Below, one piece after another: positions 9,819 to 18,966 of a DNA stretch of 35,632 bases (position 1 is the first letter of the stretch; each line of letters opens with the position of its first letter). Position numbers and translations under genes: made by a program. The stretch comes from Ferruginibacter sp. Its GTDB lineage: Bacteria; Bacteroidota; Bacteroidia; Chitinophagales; Chitinophagaceae. The notes beneath the pieces are model-generated. The model had not been told where the DNA came from. It worked only from the letters and a program-made list of their open reading frames with translations, and made no database searches. Location: positions 1 to 35,632 of the forward strand of contig JANXTG010000135.1 of the NCBI GenBank assembly GCA_025352525.1. Reading direction: 5' to 3'.

Positions 9819-10497
9819 ATGATGATTCATTAAGTTTTACAAATACGCTTCCTTCTAAGTAATGCATTTTTTTGAAATGAAATATTTCTTCGTAACCCCA
9901 ATCTTGCAATACGTGTTTTTCTAATGGGTTAATGTAAACAATCGTCATCACCCTTGGATTTATTTCCAAACTTGTTTCTATATTTTCCATCACACCGCTC
10001 ATAATTGTTTCATCAAAGGGGTTAAAGAAAAATATGCAATCCACATCTTCCTCAATTTCAAAATAAAAAGCATCGTTGTTGTAAATTTTAAAATGGGTAG
10101 ATGGATATTTTAATTTTGTTGTGGCTATATTTTCTTCGGCAGTATTGTACAATTCTTTTGATAATTCTACGCCGCTTATTTTATTTATACCATAAGCTGC
10201 TGCTACACACATTGCTCTTGCTTTACCACAACCAATATCAAGAAAATGCGTAAAGGAGGATAGTTTAATTTCTTCAAAAAATTGTTCAAGTAAATCATAT
10301 GATACAGGCATGTAAATAGTTGCATGCGTAATATCAATTCCTTTTTTTTCTAAACTTTTAAGAGAATCAGCACCTGTTGAATTAATGTTGTATTTTTTTT
10401 CTCCTCTGACTTCATTTCTAATAATATGGAACGCTATACCTGCATCCCAATTATATAAAAGGTAAAAATAGTAACGTAAATAGTTTAATGATTTCAT
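9817..10497 (-). CDS. Class I SAM-dependent methyltransferase
   Basis: This 226-residue protein carries the SAM-binding motif FLDIGCGKARAM at about residues 85-96, followed by the acidic end of strand beta2 (SGVELSKEL). A later motif, CIFFFNPFDE, matches the NPPF-type motif IV region. The fold is a Rossmann-like class I methyltransferase. The substrate is not evident: the NPF motif is seen in some nucleic-acid and protein methylases, but the rest gives no family assignment. The first ~60 residues are a separate helical extension. It is the last gene of the leftward polyprenyl synthetase - recJ group, 29 bases after recJ, and may simply share its transcript. Confidence 0.8.
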   Translation of the reverse strand: MKSLNYLRYYFYLLYNWDAGIAFHIIRNEVRGEKKYNINSTGADSLKSLEKKGIDITHATIYMPVSYDLLEQFFEEIKLSSFTHFLDIGCGKARAMCVAAAYGINKISGVELSKELYNTAEENIATTKLKYPSTHFKIYNNDAFYFEIEEDVDCIFFFNPFDETIMSGVMENIETSLEINPRVMTIVYINPLEKHVLQDWGYEEIFHFKKMHYLEGSVFVKLNESS

Positions 10498-10526
10498 GAA
10501 GATATTGGGATTTCAAAAATTATTTT

Positions 10527-12233
10527 TTAAGCTTCACTTGATCTTATATCAATAATTTTTAACTGTAAATTTTTATTCCCCTGCCATTCGTTTTCATCAA
10601 TACTAAAAACAATATCCACTTCTTTTTGGTTGGTAAGTAAGGAGAATTTTTCGTGCATGTTAAAAGCAATACCATTCATTACTGTTTCTTTTTGGCGAAG
10701 AACAAATTTTATATGTGCTTCTTTCAAAATTTTAGAATATCCAAAATCAGTACATTTTCTTGTAATAAAAACCGGACGCATATTTTCTGGCCCAAAGGGT
10801 TCCATCCTGCAAATGATACTATAAAAATTTTCCGTTATTTCATCAAAATTTATTTCTGCATCAATAATAATTTCAGGTATTAAAAGCTCAGGATTTATTG
10901 TTGCCGAAACCACTTTTTCAAACTTATTAGTAAAAGCAATTAAATTTTCGGGAGCTAAAGTAAGTCCTGCCGCTGCAAAATGTCCGCCATAAGCCATCAA
11001 CAAATTTTTGCATTCATATATTGCTTCGTACAAATTAAAACCTGGAACACTTCGGGCGCTGCCAGCAATATAATCACCACTCTTTGTAAGTACAATGGTA
11101 GGTTTGTAATAATGCTCAATCAAGCGGCTGGCTACAATACCAACTACACCTTTGTGCCAATGCTCGCTGTAAACCACGCAGGTTTTTTTATTTTGTAAAA
11201 GGGTACTATCTTTTATTATTTGCAATGCCTCTTCCGTTATGCTGCTGTCTGCTTCTTTTCTTTCTTTGTTATCAATGTGAAGCATTTCTGCAAATGCCTT
11301 TGCTTTATCAGTATCTTTTTCGATAAAAAGCTGCACTGCCTTTTTAGCATCATCCATTCTGCCCGCAGCATTCACCCTTGGGGCAATTATGAAAACTACA
11401 TTGGTAATTGTCATTATTTTACTGATGCCTCCAAGCTCCATTAATGCTTTAATGCCTGGTAACGGATTCGTATTTATTTTAATTAACCCATGGTAGGCTA
11501 ATATTCTGTTTTCACCAGTCATTGGTACAATATCCGCAGCTATGGCTGTAGCAACAAGATCTAAATATTTGTAAACAATATCCTCAGGCAGCTTATAATT
11601 TATTGCGAGAGCAGTCATCAATTTAAATCCAACGCCACAACCGCATAAATCTTTATAAGGATATAAACAATCAATTTGCTTGGGATTAAGTATTGCAACA
11701 GCTTTAGGAATGATATTACCGGGTAAATGGTGATCGCAAATTATAAAATCGATGCCAAGCGTATTTGCATATTCAATAAGTTCAACTGACTTTATACCAC
11801 AATCCAGACAAATAATTAATGTAAAATTATTTGCTGCTGCAAAGTCAATTCCTGCTTTGCTTACGCCATATCCTTCTCTGTACCTATGAGGAATGTAAAA
11901 ATCTAAATTTTGCTGATTGTATATTTCGCTCAAGAAACTAAACATACTTGCAACTGAGGTGGTTCCATCAACATCATAGTCGCCAAAAACTAAAATTTTT
12001 TCGTTACATGAAATTGCACTTTTAATTCTTTCAACAGCCTTGGTCATATCCTTCATTAAAAAAGGATTGTGTAATTGCGTCAGCAGAGGCACAAAATATT
12101 TTTCAGAACTGTCGTAATCTTCATAATTTCTTTGGGTTAGTATCTTACAAATTGTGCTGCTAACTTTTAATTTGTTTTGCAGGTACGTTGTCTTCTCAAC
12201 ATTATATGAAAGTATGTTCCATCTTTTTTCCAA
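10527..12233 (-). CDS. recJ: Single-stranded-DNA-specific exonuclease RecJ
   Basis: The product has 568 residues, normal for RecJ. The DHH phosphoesterase core shows DYDVDGTTS at about residues 83-91 and the DHH motif itself in IICDHHLPG. The DHHA1 part has GGHFAAAGLTL, and a C-terminal OB-fold region follows. RecJ degrades single-stranded DNA 5' to 3' using Mn/Mg ions and acts in RecFOR recombination, base-excision and mismatch repair. The gene starts five bases after the stop of the polyprenyl synthetase gene, so the two are almost certainly co-transcribed. All recognisable catalytic motifs are intact. Confidence 0.96.
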   Translation of the reverse strand: MEKRWNILSYNVEKTTYLQNKLKVSSTICKILTQRNYEDYDSSEKYFVPLLTQLHNPFLMKDMTKAVERIKSAISCNEKILVFGDYDVDGTTSVASMFSFLSEIYNQQNLDFYIPHRYREGYGVSKAGIDFAAANNFTLIICLDCGIKSVELIEYANTLGIDFIICDHHLPGNIIPKAVAILNPKQIDCLYPYKDLCGCGVGFKLMTALAINYKLPEDIVYKYLDLVATAIAADIVPMTGENRILAYHGLIKINTNPLPGIKALMELGGISKIMTITNVVFIIAPRVNAAGRMDDAKKAVQLFIEKDTDKAKAFAEMLHIDNKERKEADSSITEEALQIIKDSTLLQNKKTCVVYSEHWHKGVVGIVASRLIEHYYKPTIVLTKSGDYIAGSARSVPGFNLYEAIYECKNLLMAYGGHFAAAGLTLAPENLIAFTNKFEKVVSATINPELLIPEIIIDAEINFDEITENFYSIICRMEPFGPENMRPVFITRKCTDFGYSKILKEAHIKFVLRQKETVMNGIAFNMHEKFSLLTNQKEVDIVFSIDENEWQGNKNLQLKIIDIRSSEA

Positions 12234-12238
12234 TGATA

Positions 12239-13201
12239 TTAAAATTTTCTGTCTGTTGTATAACGTACTAAATCTTTAAGCGCATTACCAACATCCGATG
12301 TTGGGTAAGTATCAATTATTGCCAAAGCTTCATCTCGGTACTCAAGCATTTTTTGTTCGGCGTATTTTATTCCTCCGGTACTAACAACTGTATCAATAAC
12401 CCATTTAACCTTTTCTTTATTAATGCTATCATTTTTTATAATGTAGATAATTTTTCTTCGGGTCTGTTTATCTACGTTACTGAGTGTATATATAAGAGGT
12501 AAAGTCATTTTCTTCTCCTTTATGTCATTTCCGGTAGGTTTTCCTATTTTTTCCGTTCCGTAATCAAAAAGATCATCTTTAATTTGAAAAGCAATACCCG
12601 TTTTTTCCCCAAATATCTTCATTTGTCTACAAATTTCATCATTTTGGGTTGTACTATACGCACCAACTCCACAAGCTGATGAAAGTAAGGATGCTGTTTT
12701 GTTTTTAATGATTTCAAAATATACATCCTCGTCGATATTTAATTTTCTTGTTTTTTCTATTTGAAGTAATTCCCCTTCGCTCATTTGCTTAATGGCTTCT
12801 GAAAGAATCCGAAGTTGTTCAAATTCTCCGTTTTGGGTTGATAATAATAAGCCTTTTGATAAAAGATAATCTCCTACTAAAACCGCTATTTTATTTTTCC
12901 ATATGGCATTAATCGAAAAAAAACCTCTTCTTTCCATAGATTCATCAACAATATCATCATGTACAAGTGTTGCAGTGTGCAGCATTTCTACTAAGGCGGC
13001 GGCACGGTATGTACTTTCGTTTATGGTTCCATGGAGTTTTGCGCTTAGAAACACAAACATAGGTCGCAGTTGTTTTCCTTTTCTTTTAATAATGTATTTC
13101 ATTACAGTATCCAATAAGGAAACATTACTTTTAACAGCATTTGAAAATTTTGATTCAAATACTTTTAATTCTTCACTTATAATGTTTTGAAAGGATTTCA
13201 T
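12239..13201 (-). CDS. Trans-polyprenyl diphosphate synthase (octaprenyl synthase-like)
   Basis: This 320-residue protein is a polyprenyl synthetase. It has the first Asp-rich motif in LVHDDIVDESMERRG (about residues 82-96), the second as QIKDDLFDY, and the conserved GKPTGNDIKEKKMTLPL after it. GKQLRPMFVFLSAKL is the usual isopentenyl diphosphate-binding stretch. It condenses farnesyl or geranyl diphosphate with isopentenyl diphosphate to make a long-chain prenyl tail, in Bacteroidota most likely for menaquinone. Chain length cannot be read with certainty. It is the first gene of a leftward operon with recJ. Its upstream region, shared with the divergent OmpA gene, has no promoter that I can assign to it. 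Confidence 0.93.
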   Translation of the reverse strand: MKSFQNIISEELKVFESKFSNAVKSNVSLLDTVMKYIIKRKGKQLRPMFVFLSAKLHGTINESTYRAAALVEMLHTATLVHDDIVDESMERRGFFSINAIWKNKIAVLVGDYLLSKGLLLSTQNGEFEQLRILSEAIKQMSEGELLQIEKTRKLNIDEDVYFEIIKNKTASLLSSACGVGAYSTTQNDEICRQMKIFGEKTGIAFQIKDDLFDYGTEKIGKPTGNDIKEKKMTLPLIYTLSNVDKQTRRKIIYIIKNDSINKEKVKWVIDTVVSTGGIKYAEQKMLEYRDEALAIIDTYPTSDVGNALKDLVRYTTDRKF

Positions 13202-13373
13202 GTAATAAAAAAAGCAATTTATGGCGCTGGAGTGGTATTTTAGGATTTAATTTTAAGTAAAAAAATCTTTTTTCTTACCCTATGCAACTATTTGGCTTTG
13301 GCATTAGTCTTGATAATAGTTAATTTACTAGTGCAAAGCAAAGATTAAATTATAAATAAATGATAAAAAAAAT

Positions 13374-13403
13374 TTGTATATCTAATCCCGTTAATTACAT
13401 TTG
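13374..13403 (+). promoter_or_regulatory. Bacteroidota-type promoter of the OmpA-like gene
   Basis: TTG at 13374-13376 and TACATTTG at 13396-13403 are separated by exactly 19 bases and match the Bacteroidota consensus TTG-N19-TAnnTTTG perfectly. The predicted transcript start lies near 13410, giving a leader of about 40 bases. Confidence 0.8.
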
Positions 13404-13450
13404 CATCTAAACAATCAGAATATTTTCGAAAATTCAACAACTTTTAAGTT

Positions 13451-15130
13451 ATGGTAAGCAAAAAAATTAAATTATTTACGGCTATTTGTTTAATAGTTTC
13501 AGCTGGTGCTTTTGCACAAACAGGAACTGGAAATACAGGCTATATGAATGGTGGATATAATATCTACGATTCATCTGTTATTCCTAACAAAAAAATGGGA
13601 CAACAAAATGAATTCTGGAATAACAGTTATTCCTTTCCTGCAAAGCCTCGTAATATGGTAGAATTTGGGTTAAGTCTTGGTGTTGCTCAAGAAAGCAGTG
13701 ATGTATCTTCCAGACCCTTTACATTTCCAAATTTCGGTGCAACCCTCAGAAAATCTTTAGGTTATTTATTTTCGATTAGGGCTGAATACATAAATACGGA
13801 AATGAAAGGTCAGAATTGGAAAGCATCAAATGCTTTTTCTCAAAATCCAGCATGGGGTGCATATTTTGCTCCGATAAGAACAAATTCCGGTGCAGTTGTT
13901 AATGCAAATGCAAGTGGTGCTAATAATGCAAATGCAGATTATGTATATTATAATTATAAAACAAAACTTCAGGATTTAAGTCTTCAGGGTATATTTACGT
14001 TAAATAATATAAGATTTCACAAAGCAAAAACTGGAGTAATCCTATATGCAGGTGCAGGTATTGGTGTTTCGGTTTTTAATACAAAAATCAATGCGCTTGA
14101 TGCTAATAATCAACCTTATAGAGCACTTTTTAATTCCATTTTTGCTAAGTATGCTTCAGAACCCAATCTCTACAAAAGAAGAAAGGACATAAGAAATGAA
14201 TTGAGAAATGGTATGGATGATACATACGAAACTGCTGCAGAGAGCGATGGTGGCGTACCTCGACTTGGCGGTAAAACTTTAAAACCTTCATTTACAGCTT
14301 TAGCAGGGGTTGCTTTCAAACTAAATAGAAGATTTAATATAGCAATTGAAGACAGATTTACTGCGCTTAAAACTGATTTGTTGGATGGTCAGCAATGGCA
14401 AGAACATCCCGTTTCTGATCCCGTACAAACTCGTGATTACGATTCATATAATTATGCTTCAGTCCATTTAAATTTTAATCTTGGTGGAAAAGCCGTTGAG
14501 CCATTATTTTGGTTAAACCCTTTAGATTATGCCTACAGTGAATTAAATCAACCAAAGCACATGAAGTTACCGAAGCCTGTATTCAACGATGCTGATGGTG
14601 ACGGTGTACTTGATGAACTTGATCGTGAGCCTAATACTCCTGCGGGTTGTCCTGTTGACACACATGGTGTAACAAAAGATACTGATGGTGACGGTGTACC
14701 AGATTGTAAAGATAAAGAGTTGATTACTCCTACAATTTGTCAGCCTGTAAATGCAGATGGTGTTGGTAAATGTCCTGATCCTGAATGTTGTAAAAACATT
14801 GGAACAGCGGGCACAGGAGTCGTAGCAGTTGTTTGTCCAAGTGATTACCCAAGTCTTACATTTAAAGGAAATGTTCAAACTTTAAGCAACGATACAAAAG
14901 CAATGCTTGCGTCTGTAGCTTCTAAAATGAAAGCCAATCCTACTTGTAACGTAAGTGTAACAGGTTATCCTGAAGCATCTAAGGCAGCGCAAGCAGTATG
15001 TAATAAAAGAAACGAAGCAATTAAAATGTATCTTGTTGAAAAAGAAGGTATCAGTGCAGATCGTATCTCTACAAATTGCCAAGTAAGTGATGGTGCAAAT
15101 AAAAACACTGTTGATATCAAATCAAACTAA
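13451..15130 (+). CDS. OmpA-family outer membrane protein with beta-barrel, thrombospondin-3-like repeats and degenerate OmpA domain
   Basis: The product has 559 residues. A signal peptide ends AGAFAQ (about 1-23). Residues ~60-360 alternate in the way of an outer-membrane barrel (for example MVEFGLSLGV and AVHLNFNLGG-like strands). Around 375-430 come Asp-rich, calcium-type thrombospondin-3 repeats, DADGDGVLDELD and DTDGDGVPDCKD, then a Cys-rich linker. The last ~100 residues align with the OmpA peptidoglycan-binding domain, with VTGYPEASKAAQAVCNKRNEAI in place of the usual GHTD...N..LS..RA. The Asp that normally binds diaminopimelate is therefore missing, while the Arg is kept. Likely role: an abundant structural porin-like protein linking outer membrane to cell wall. 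It has a consensus promoter and a strong terminator, as expected for a highly expressed gene. Confidence 0.85.
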   Translation: MVSKKIKLFTAICLIVSAGAFAQTGTGNTGYMNGGYNIYDSSVIPNKKMGQQNEFWNNSYSFPAKPRNMVEFGLSLGVAQESSDVSSRPFTFPNFGATLRKSLGYLFSIRAEYINTEMKGQNWKASNAFSQNPAWGAYFAPIRTNSGAVVNANASGANNANADYVYYNYKTKLQDLSLQGIFTLNNIRFHKAKTGVILYAGAGIGVSVFNTKINALDANNQPYRALFNSIFAKYASEPNLYKRRKDIRNELRNGMDDTYETAAESDGGVPRLGGKTLKPSFTALAGVAFKLNRRFNIAIEDRFTALKTDLLDGQQWQEHPVSDPVQTRDYDSYNYASVHLNFNLGGKAVEPLFWLNPLDYAYSELNQPKHMKLPKPVFNDADGDGVLDELDREPNTPAGCPVDTHGVTKDTDGDGVPDCKDKELITPTICQPVNADGVGKCPDPECCKNIGTAGTGVVAVVCPSDYPSLTFKGNVQTLSNDTKAMLASVASKMKANPTCNVSVTGYPEASKAAQAVCNKRNEAIKMYLVEKEGISADRISTNCQVSDGANKNTVDIKSN

Positions 15131-15147
15131 ATATTACTAAATTTTAT

Positions 15148-15178
15148 AAAAGCCCTTTCAATTTTGAAAGGGCTTTTT
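15148..15178 (+). terminator. Rho-independent terminator after the OmpA-like gene
   Basis: The 14-bp arms AAAAGCCCTTTCAA (15148-15161) and TTGAAAGGGCTTTT (15164-15177) form a strong hairpin with a T-tail, 18 bases after the stop codon. This is a clear intrinsic terminator. Confidence 0.9.
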
Positions 15179-15238
15179 GTTTAAAGAAATGTTTATATTT
15201 TCATTAACGATGCAATTTTGGATAATAAATTTTATTGC

Positions 15239-15268
15239 TTCATTTTTGAAGATTAAATCTTAATTTCG
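15239..15268 (+). promoter_or_regulatory. Candidate promoter of the bamD-rpoZ-coaBC run
   Basis: TAATTTCG at 15261-15268 is one base from TAnnTTTG. Nineteen bases upstream is TTC (15239-15241) in place of TTG. It lies 9 bases before the bamD ATG, so the leader would be very short. The match is imperfect, but the position after a terminator is right. Confidence 0.35.
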
Positions 15269-15277
15269 CAAATATTT

Positions 15278-16108
15278 ATGAAGGCAATATTTAGAATTCT
15301 CTTAGTCGGGTTTGTTTTTATAGGGTTATATTCCTGTAGTAAGTTCAGCAAAATTCAAAAAAGTAATGATACATCTTACAAACTCCAAAAGGCAGATGAA
15401 TTTTACTCAAAGAAAAAATATAAAAATGCTCAATTACTTTATGAAGAATTATTTCCCTCTGTAAAAGGCACAGAAAAGTTTGAAGATTTGTACTACAAAT
15501 GGGCTTATTGTTTTTATTATCAAAAACTATATAAGGATGCAGAAAATCTTTTTAAAGGTTTTTTAGAAGTGTTCCCTAATAGTCCGCGTGCTGAAGAAGT
15601 AGATTATGTAAGAGCATACTGTTATTTTAAACAAAGCCCGAAAATTGAATTAGAGCAGGTTAATACGTTGAAGTCTATGAACATGATGCAGATATTTATA
15701 AATACGCATCCTGGTTCATCACGTATAAAAGATGCAACTGCAATTATTGATGAGGGTAGAGCAAAACTAGAATTAAAAGAAGCACGTTCTGCACAGCTGT
15801 ATTATAATTTAAACCAGTTTAGATCTTCAGGCTTGTCTTTTAATAGTTTGTTGAACAATTATCCTGAATCTCAAAAGGCGGATGAATATAAATTGATGGT
15901 GGTTAAATCGTTTTATAGATTCGCAAAACTAAGTGTTCCTGAAAAGCAAATTGAAAGATTTGAAAAGGTTACAACAGAATATCTTGATTTTGCGGATAGA
16001 TTTCCTGAAAGTAAATTATTGAAAGAAGCAGAAGATTATAGTAAATTAAGTCAAAAAAATATAAAAGAACTAACAAATGAGCAAACTTCGTCGTCAGCAA
16101 AGCTCTAA
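15278..16108 (+). CDS. bamD: Outer membrane assembly lipoprotein BamD
   Basis: This 276-residue protein has a lipoprotein signal ending LYSC (Cys20), then TPR-type helix pairs: KADEFYSKKKYKNAQLLYEE, YKWAYCFYYQKLYKDAENLF, and a later copy around GLSFNSLLNNYPESQKADEY. This is the BamD/YfiO layout and normal length. BamD sits on the periplasmic face of the outer membrane and, with BamA, inserts beta-barrel proteins. It starts the conserved Bacteroidota order bamD-rpoZ-coaBC. The last 32 bases overlap the start chosen for rpoZ, so the two genes are translationally close. Confidence 0.92.
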   Translation: MKAIFRILLVGFVFIGLYSCSKFSKIQKSNDTSYKLQKADEFYSKKKYKNAQLLYEELFPSVKGTEKFEDLYYKWAYCFYYQKLYKDAENLFKGFLEVFPNSPRAEEVDYVRAYCYFKQSPKIELEQVNTLKSMNMMQIFINTHPGSSRIKDATAIIDEGRAKLELKEARSAQLYYNLNQFRSSGLSFNSLLNNYPESQKADEYKLMVVKSFYRFAKLSVPEKQIERFEKVTTEYLDFADRFPESKLLKEAEDYSKLSQKNIKELTNEQTSSSAKL

Positions 16109-16418
16109 TACGAGCAGTAGCGTTGAACCTAAAAAATTATCTGATATGAAAGATAAAACGGGTAATTTGTATGAATCTATAGCTATAATGGCTAAAAGAG
16201 CTAATCAAATTAATATTACTGTTAAAGAAGAACTTCACAGTAAGTTAGAAGAATTTGCAAGCCATACGGACAGTTTAGAGGAAGTTCACGAAAATAAAGA
16301 ACAGATAGAAATATCTCGTGCCTATGAGCGTATGCCTAATGCAGCTTTACTTGCTACAACAGAGTTTTTAGAAGACAAAGTTTACTTTCGTAAAAATGAT
16401 GAGGATCTTTTTAGTTAG
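16077..16418 (+). CDS. rpoZ: DNA-directed RNA polymerase omega subunit (Bacteroidota type)
   Basis: The 113 residues match the Bacteroidota form of omega (Rpb6-like): KTGNLYESIAIMAKRANQIN is the conserved core, followed by a longer C-terminal extension than in proteobacteria. Omega helps assemble and stabilise RNA polymerase. The ATG at 16077 lies inside the 3' end of bamD and overlaps it by 32 bases in another frame. A second in-frame ATG at 16146 would begin just before the conserved core. The longer form is preferred because a low-complexity Ser-rich N-terminus is common in these proteins, but this is not certain. Position between bamD and coaBC supports the assignment. Confidence 0.9.
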   Translation: MSKLRRQQSSNTSSSVEPKKLSDMKDKTGNLYESIAIMAKRANQINITVKEELHSKLEEFASHTDSLEEVHENKEQIEISRAYERMPNAALLATTEFLEDKVYFRKNDEDLFS

Positions 16419-16460
16419 GATTGTACTTGAAATTTTTTTAAAAGAATTATTAATAATTTT

Positions 16461-16482
16461 AGCGACGGTTTAAGCCGTCGTT
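16461..16482 (+). terminator. Hairpin between rpoZ and coaBC
   Basis: CGACGG (16463-16468) and CCGTCG (16475-16480) form a GC-rich 6-bp stem with a 6-base loop, extended by one A-T and one G-T pair. The following T-rich stretch is broken, so it may be a weak terminator or an attenuator that lowers expression of coaBC, whose ATG lies 12 bases later. Confidence 0.45.
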
Positions 16483-16491
16483 ATTATTTGT

Positions 16492-17676
16492 ATGCTTAAA
16501 GAAAAAAAAATTCTTATCGCTGTAACTGGAAGTATCGCTGCTTATAAAATAGCAGCCCTTGTTAGAATACTTATTAAAAGTGGTGTTGAGGTAAAAATTG
16601 TAATGACAAAGGCAGCTACACAATTCATACCAGCTCTTACACTTTCAACCTTATGCAAAAATGAAGTATTACAGGATCTTTATACTAATGATGCGTGGAC
16701 CAATCATGTGATGTTAGGTAGATGGGCTGATATAATACTTGTTGCTCCTGCAAGTTGCAACACCATAGCAAAAATGGCCAATGGGGTGTGTGACAATCTC
16801 TTACTCGCAGTTTATTTATCAGCTACATGCCCGGTGTTTATTGCTCCTGCCATGGATGAAGATATGTGGCTGCATCAATCAACCCAAAAAAATATTTTAC
16901 TCCTTCGGTCCTTTGGAAATACAATTTTACCGGTGACTAATGGGGAATTGGCAAGTGGTTTAATCGGCGAAGGGAGAATGATGGAACCCGAAGATATGCT
17001 GCTATACATTGAGCATTATTTTCAAAAAAATAAAAATTTAGAAGGAAAGAAAGTTTTAATATCTGCGGGCCCAACTCATGAGGCACTCGACCCGGTTAGA
17101 TTTATAGGAAATAAAAGTTCAGGTAAAATGGGAATTGCACTTGCTGAAGAATGCAAGAACAGAGGCGCAGAAGTCACTCTGGTTCTAGGGCCTTCAGTTG
17201 AATCTGTTCCTGTCAATATAAATATTATAAGAGTAAATACAGCCGCCGAAATGTATGATGCATGTGTAAACGGTTTTAATGAAACTGATATTGCAATTAT
17301 GTGTGCAGCAGTTGCTGATTACTCCCCCGTAATAATATCTCAAGAAAAAATTAAGAAAAAAGAGGAGACGTTATTTGTTGAACTAAAAAAAACAAAGGAT
17401 ATTCTAAAACAACTTGGACAATTAAAAACAGACAAACAAATTTTGGTAGGGTTTGCTTTAGAAACAGCAGACGAAGAAAATAATGCGATAAAGAAAATAA
17501 AAGATAAAAATGCTGACTTTATTATTTTAAATTCTTTGAACGACGAAGGTGCCGGCTTTGGTTACAGCACTAATAAAATTACTATTTTTGATAAAGCCTT
17601 TAATAAATTTTCTTTTGAAATAAAAAGCAAAGAAGCTGTAGCTGTTGATATAATAAATACAATTTTAAAAATCTAG
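16492..17676 (+). CDS. coaBC: Bifunctional phosphopantothenoylcysteine decarboxylase / phosphopantothenate-cysteine ligase
   Basis: The 394-residue protein has both halves. The N-terminal flavoprotein decarboxylase (CoaC, about 1-185) shows VTGSIAAYK, PASCNTIAKMANG and PAMDEDMW, the last fitting the PAMNxxMW substrate loop with Asp in place of Asn. The C-terminal ligase (CoaB) begins at GKKVLISAGPTHEALDPVRF and has NKSSGKMG, the dimer/nucleotide signature. Together they turn 4'-phosphopantothenate and cysteine into 4'-phosphopantetheine for coenzyme A in the cytosol. The gene is followed after one base by the DUF4835 gene, a conserved pairing in Bacteroidota. The Asp in the PAMN motif is the only unusual residue seen. 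Confidence 0.95.
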   Translation: MLKEKKILIAVTGSIAAYKIAALVRILIKSGVEVKIVMTKAATQFIPALTLSTLCKNEVLQDLYTNDAWTNHVMLGRWADIILVAPASCNTIAKMANGVCDNLLLAVYLSATCPVFIAPAMDEDMWLHQSTQKNILLLRSFGNTILPVTNGELASGLIGEGRMMEPEDMLLYIEHYFQKNKNLEGKKVLISAGPTHEALDPVRFIGNKSSGKMGIALAEECKNRGAEVTLVLGPSVESVPVNINIIRVNTAAEMYDACVNGFNETDIAIMCAAVADYSPVIISQEKIKKKEETLFVELKKTKDILKQLGQLKTDKQILVGFALETADEENNAIKKIKDKNADFIILNSLNDEGAGFGYSTNKITIFDKAFNKFSFEIKSKEAVAVDIINTILKI

Positions 17677-17677
17677 T

Positions 17678-18595
17678 ATGAACAAAGTGTTTTTAATATT
17701 TATTTCTTCTTTTATTTTTTCTTTTGTGCACGCGCAGGAGCTAAATGCAAGGGTCACAGTTTCTGCAGTGCAGGTTACAAACAACGTAAACCGCAATGCA
17801 TTTCAAACATTACAAACCGCATTAAACAATTTTCTTAACAACAGAAAATGGACTAAAGATGCTTATACGCCAAATGAAAAAATTGATTGCACTTTTTTTC
17901 TAAATCTTCAATCAACAGAGGAAGCAAATATTTATAAAGGTTCATTAACCATCCAGGCGGCCAGACCGGTCTTTAACACATCTTATCTTTCTCCTATAAT
18001 TAATTTTAAAGATGAAGACGTAATCTTTAAATATGTTGAATTTCAACAGCTTGAGTTTAATGATAATCGAGTTACAGGAAATGATCCTCAAATATCTAAC
18101 CTTACTGCAATTTTTGCCTATTATGTAAATATGATTATTGCTTTTGATAACGAATCTTTTGCCATCCGAGGTGGAGAAGCCTCGTTTTTAAAAGCTCAAA
18201 ATATTGTAAACAATGCACCTGATGGTAGAGGAATAAAAGGCTGGAAAGCTTTTGATGGCATTCGCAACAGATATTGGCTTGTTGATAATATGCTCAATAC
18301 CAGATATGCTGTTATAAACGATATCTATTATAATTATTACAGACTGGGTCTCGATAAGTTTTATGAAGATGAAAATGCAGGCAGATCTGAAATTTTAAAT
18401 ACGCTTAATCTTCTTGGTGTTTTTAATAACGATAATCCAAATACCATGATAAACCAGTTTTTCTTCCAGGGAAAGTCAAACGAACTTATCAAAATCTTTT
18501 TAAAAGCGCAGCCACAGGATAAAGCGAAAGCAGTAGAGTTGCTCTCTAAATTAGATCTTACAAATTCAAATAGTTATAAAGAAGTTTTAAAATAA
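17678..18595 (+). CDS. porD: DUF4835 secreted protein (PorD-like, type IX secretion accessory)
   Basis: This 305-residue protein has a signal peptide ending VHAQ and the features of the DUF4835 family: the N-terminal QELNARVTVSAVQV, a central SFAIRGGEASFLKAQNIV and GWKAFDGIRNRYWL, and a C-terminal half with FFQGKSNELIKI. Members of this family have been named PorD and linked to type IX secretion; I rely on memory for that name. The protein should act in the periplasm or at the outer membrane. The gene starts two bases after the coaBC stop, the usual neighbour. Two T9SS cargo genes elsewhere in the window show that the secretion system is used here. Confidence 0.8.
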   Translation: MNKVFLIFISSFIFSFVHAQELNARVTVSAVQVTNNVNRNAFQTLQTALNNFLNNRKWTKDAYTPNEKIDCTFFLNLQSTEEANIYKGSLTIQAARPVFNTSYLSPIINFKDEDVIFKYVEFQQLEFNDNRVTGNDPQISNLTAIFAYYVNMIIAFDNESFAIRGGEASFLKAQNIVNNAPDGRGIKGWKAFDGIRNRYWLVDNMLNTRYAVINDIYYNYYRLGLDKFYEDENAGRSEILNTLNLLGVFNNDNPNTMINQFFFQGKSNELIKIFLKAQPQDKAKAVELLSKLDLTNSNSYKEVLK

Positions 18596-18966
18596 TGAAA
18601 GTATGTTTAAGCTTCTTTTTTAGTTTTTTTTTGTTGTGCTGTAAACAAAATAATCAATCTATTTTATCTTCAGATAAAATGGAAAAAATTGTTTGGGAAC
18701 TCACACAGGCGGATGTGTTTACACAGGATTTTATTATTAAAGATTCGTCCATAAATCTTGAAAAAGAAAACTTAAAAATCCAGCTAAAAATATTTTCTAA
18801 AAATAATACTGACCGAAAATCTTTTTATAAAAGCTATGATTATTATTTAAAGCACGAAGAACTTTTAAAACCTTTACTCGATTCTATTGTTGTAAGAAAT
18901 GGAAGAATTAGGGAAAATATGAGATTAAAAAAAATTATAAAACCGATCAATGAACAAGCTAAGTAA
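18595..18966 (+). CDS. DUF4296-type small lipoprotein
   Basis: The 123-residue product begins MKVCLSFFFSFFLLCCKQN, a short hydrophobic leader ending in Cys-Cys, so it is probably a lipoprotein despite a poor lipobox. The rest is helical and charged, with ILSSDKMEKIVWELTQADVF and FYKSYDYYLKHEELLKPLLD, typical of DUF4296 proteins of Bacteroidota, whose function is unknown. Its ATG shares one base with the stop of the DUF4835 gene, and its own last 17 bases overlap scoA. This tight packing suggests one transcript and perhaps translational coupling. Confidence 0.75.
   Translation: MKVCLSFFFSFFLLCCKQNNQSILSSDKMEKIVWELTQADVFTQDFIIKDSSINLEKENLKIQLKIFSKNNTDRKSFYKSYDYYLKHEELLKPLLDSIVVRNGRIRENMRLKKIIKPINEQAK

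Noticed and set aside
16461-16482. A riboswitch for coaBC
   Set aside because: Only one short hairpin is present, with no extended structure; a weak terminator explains it.
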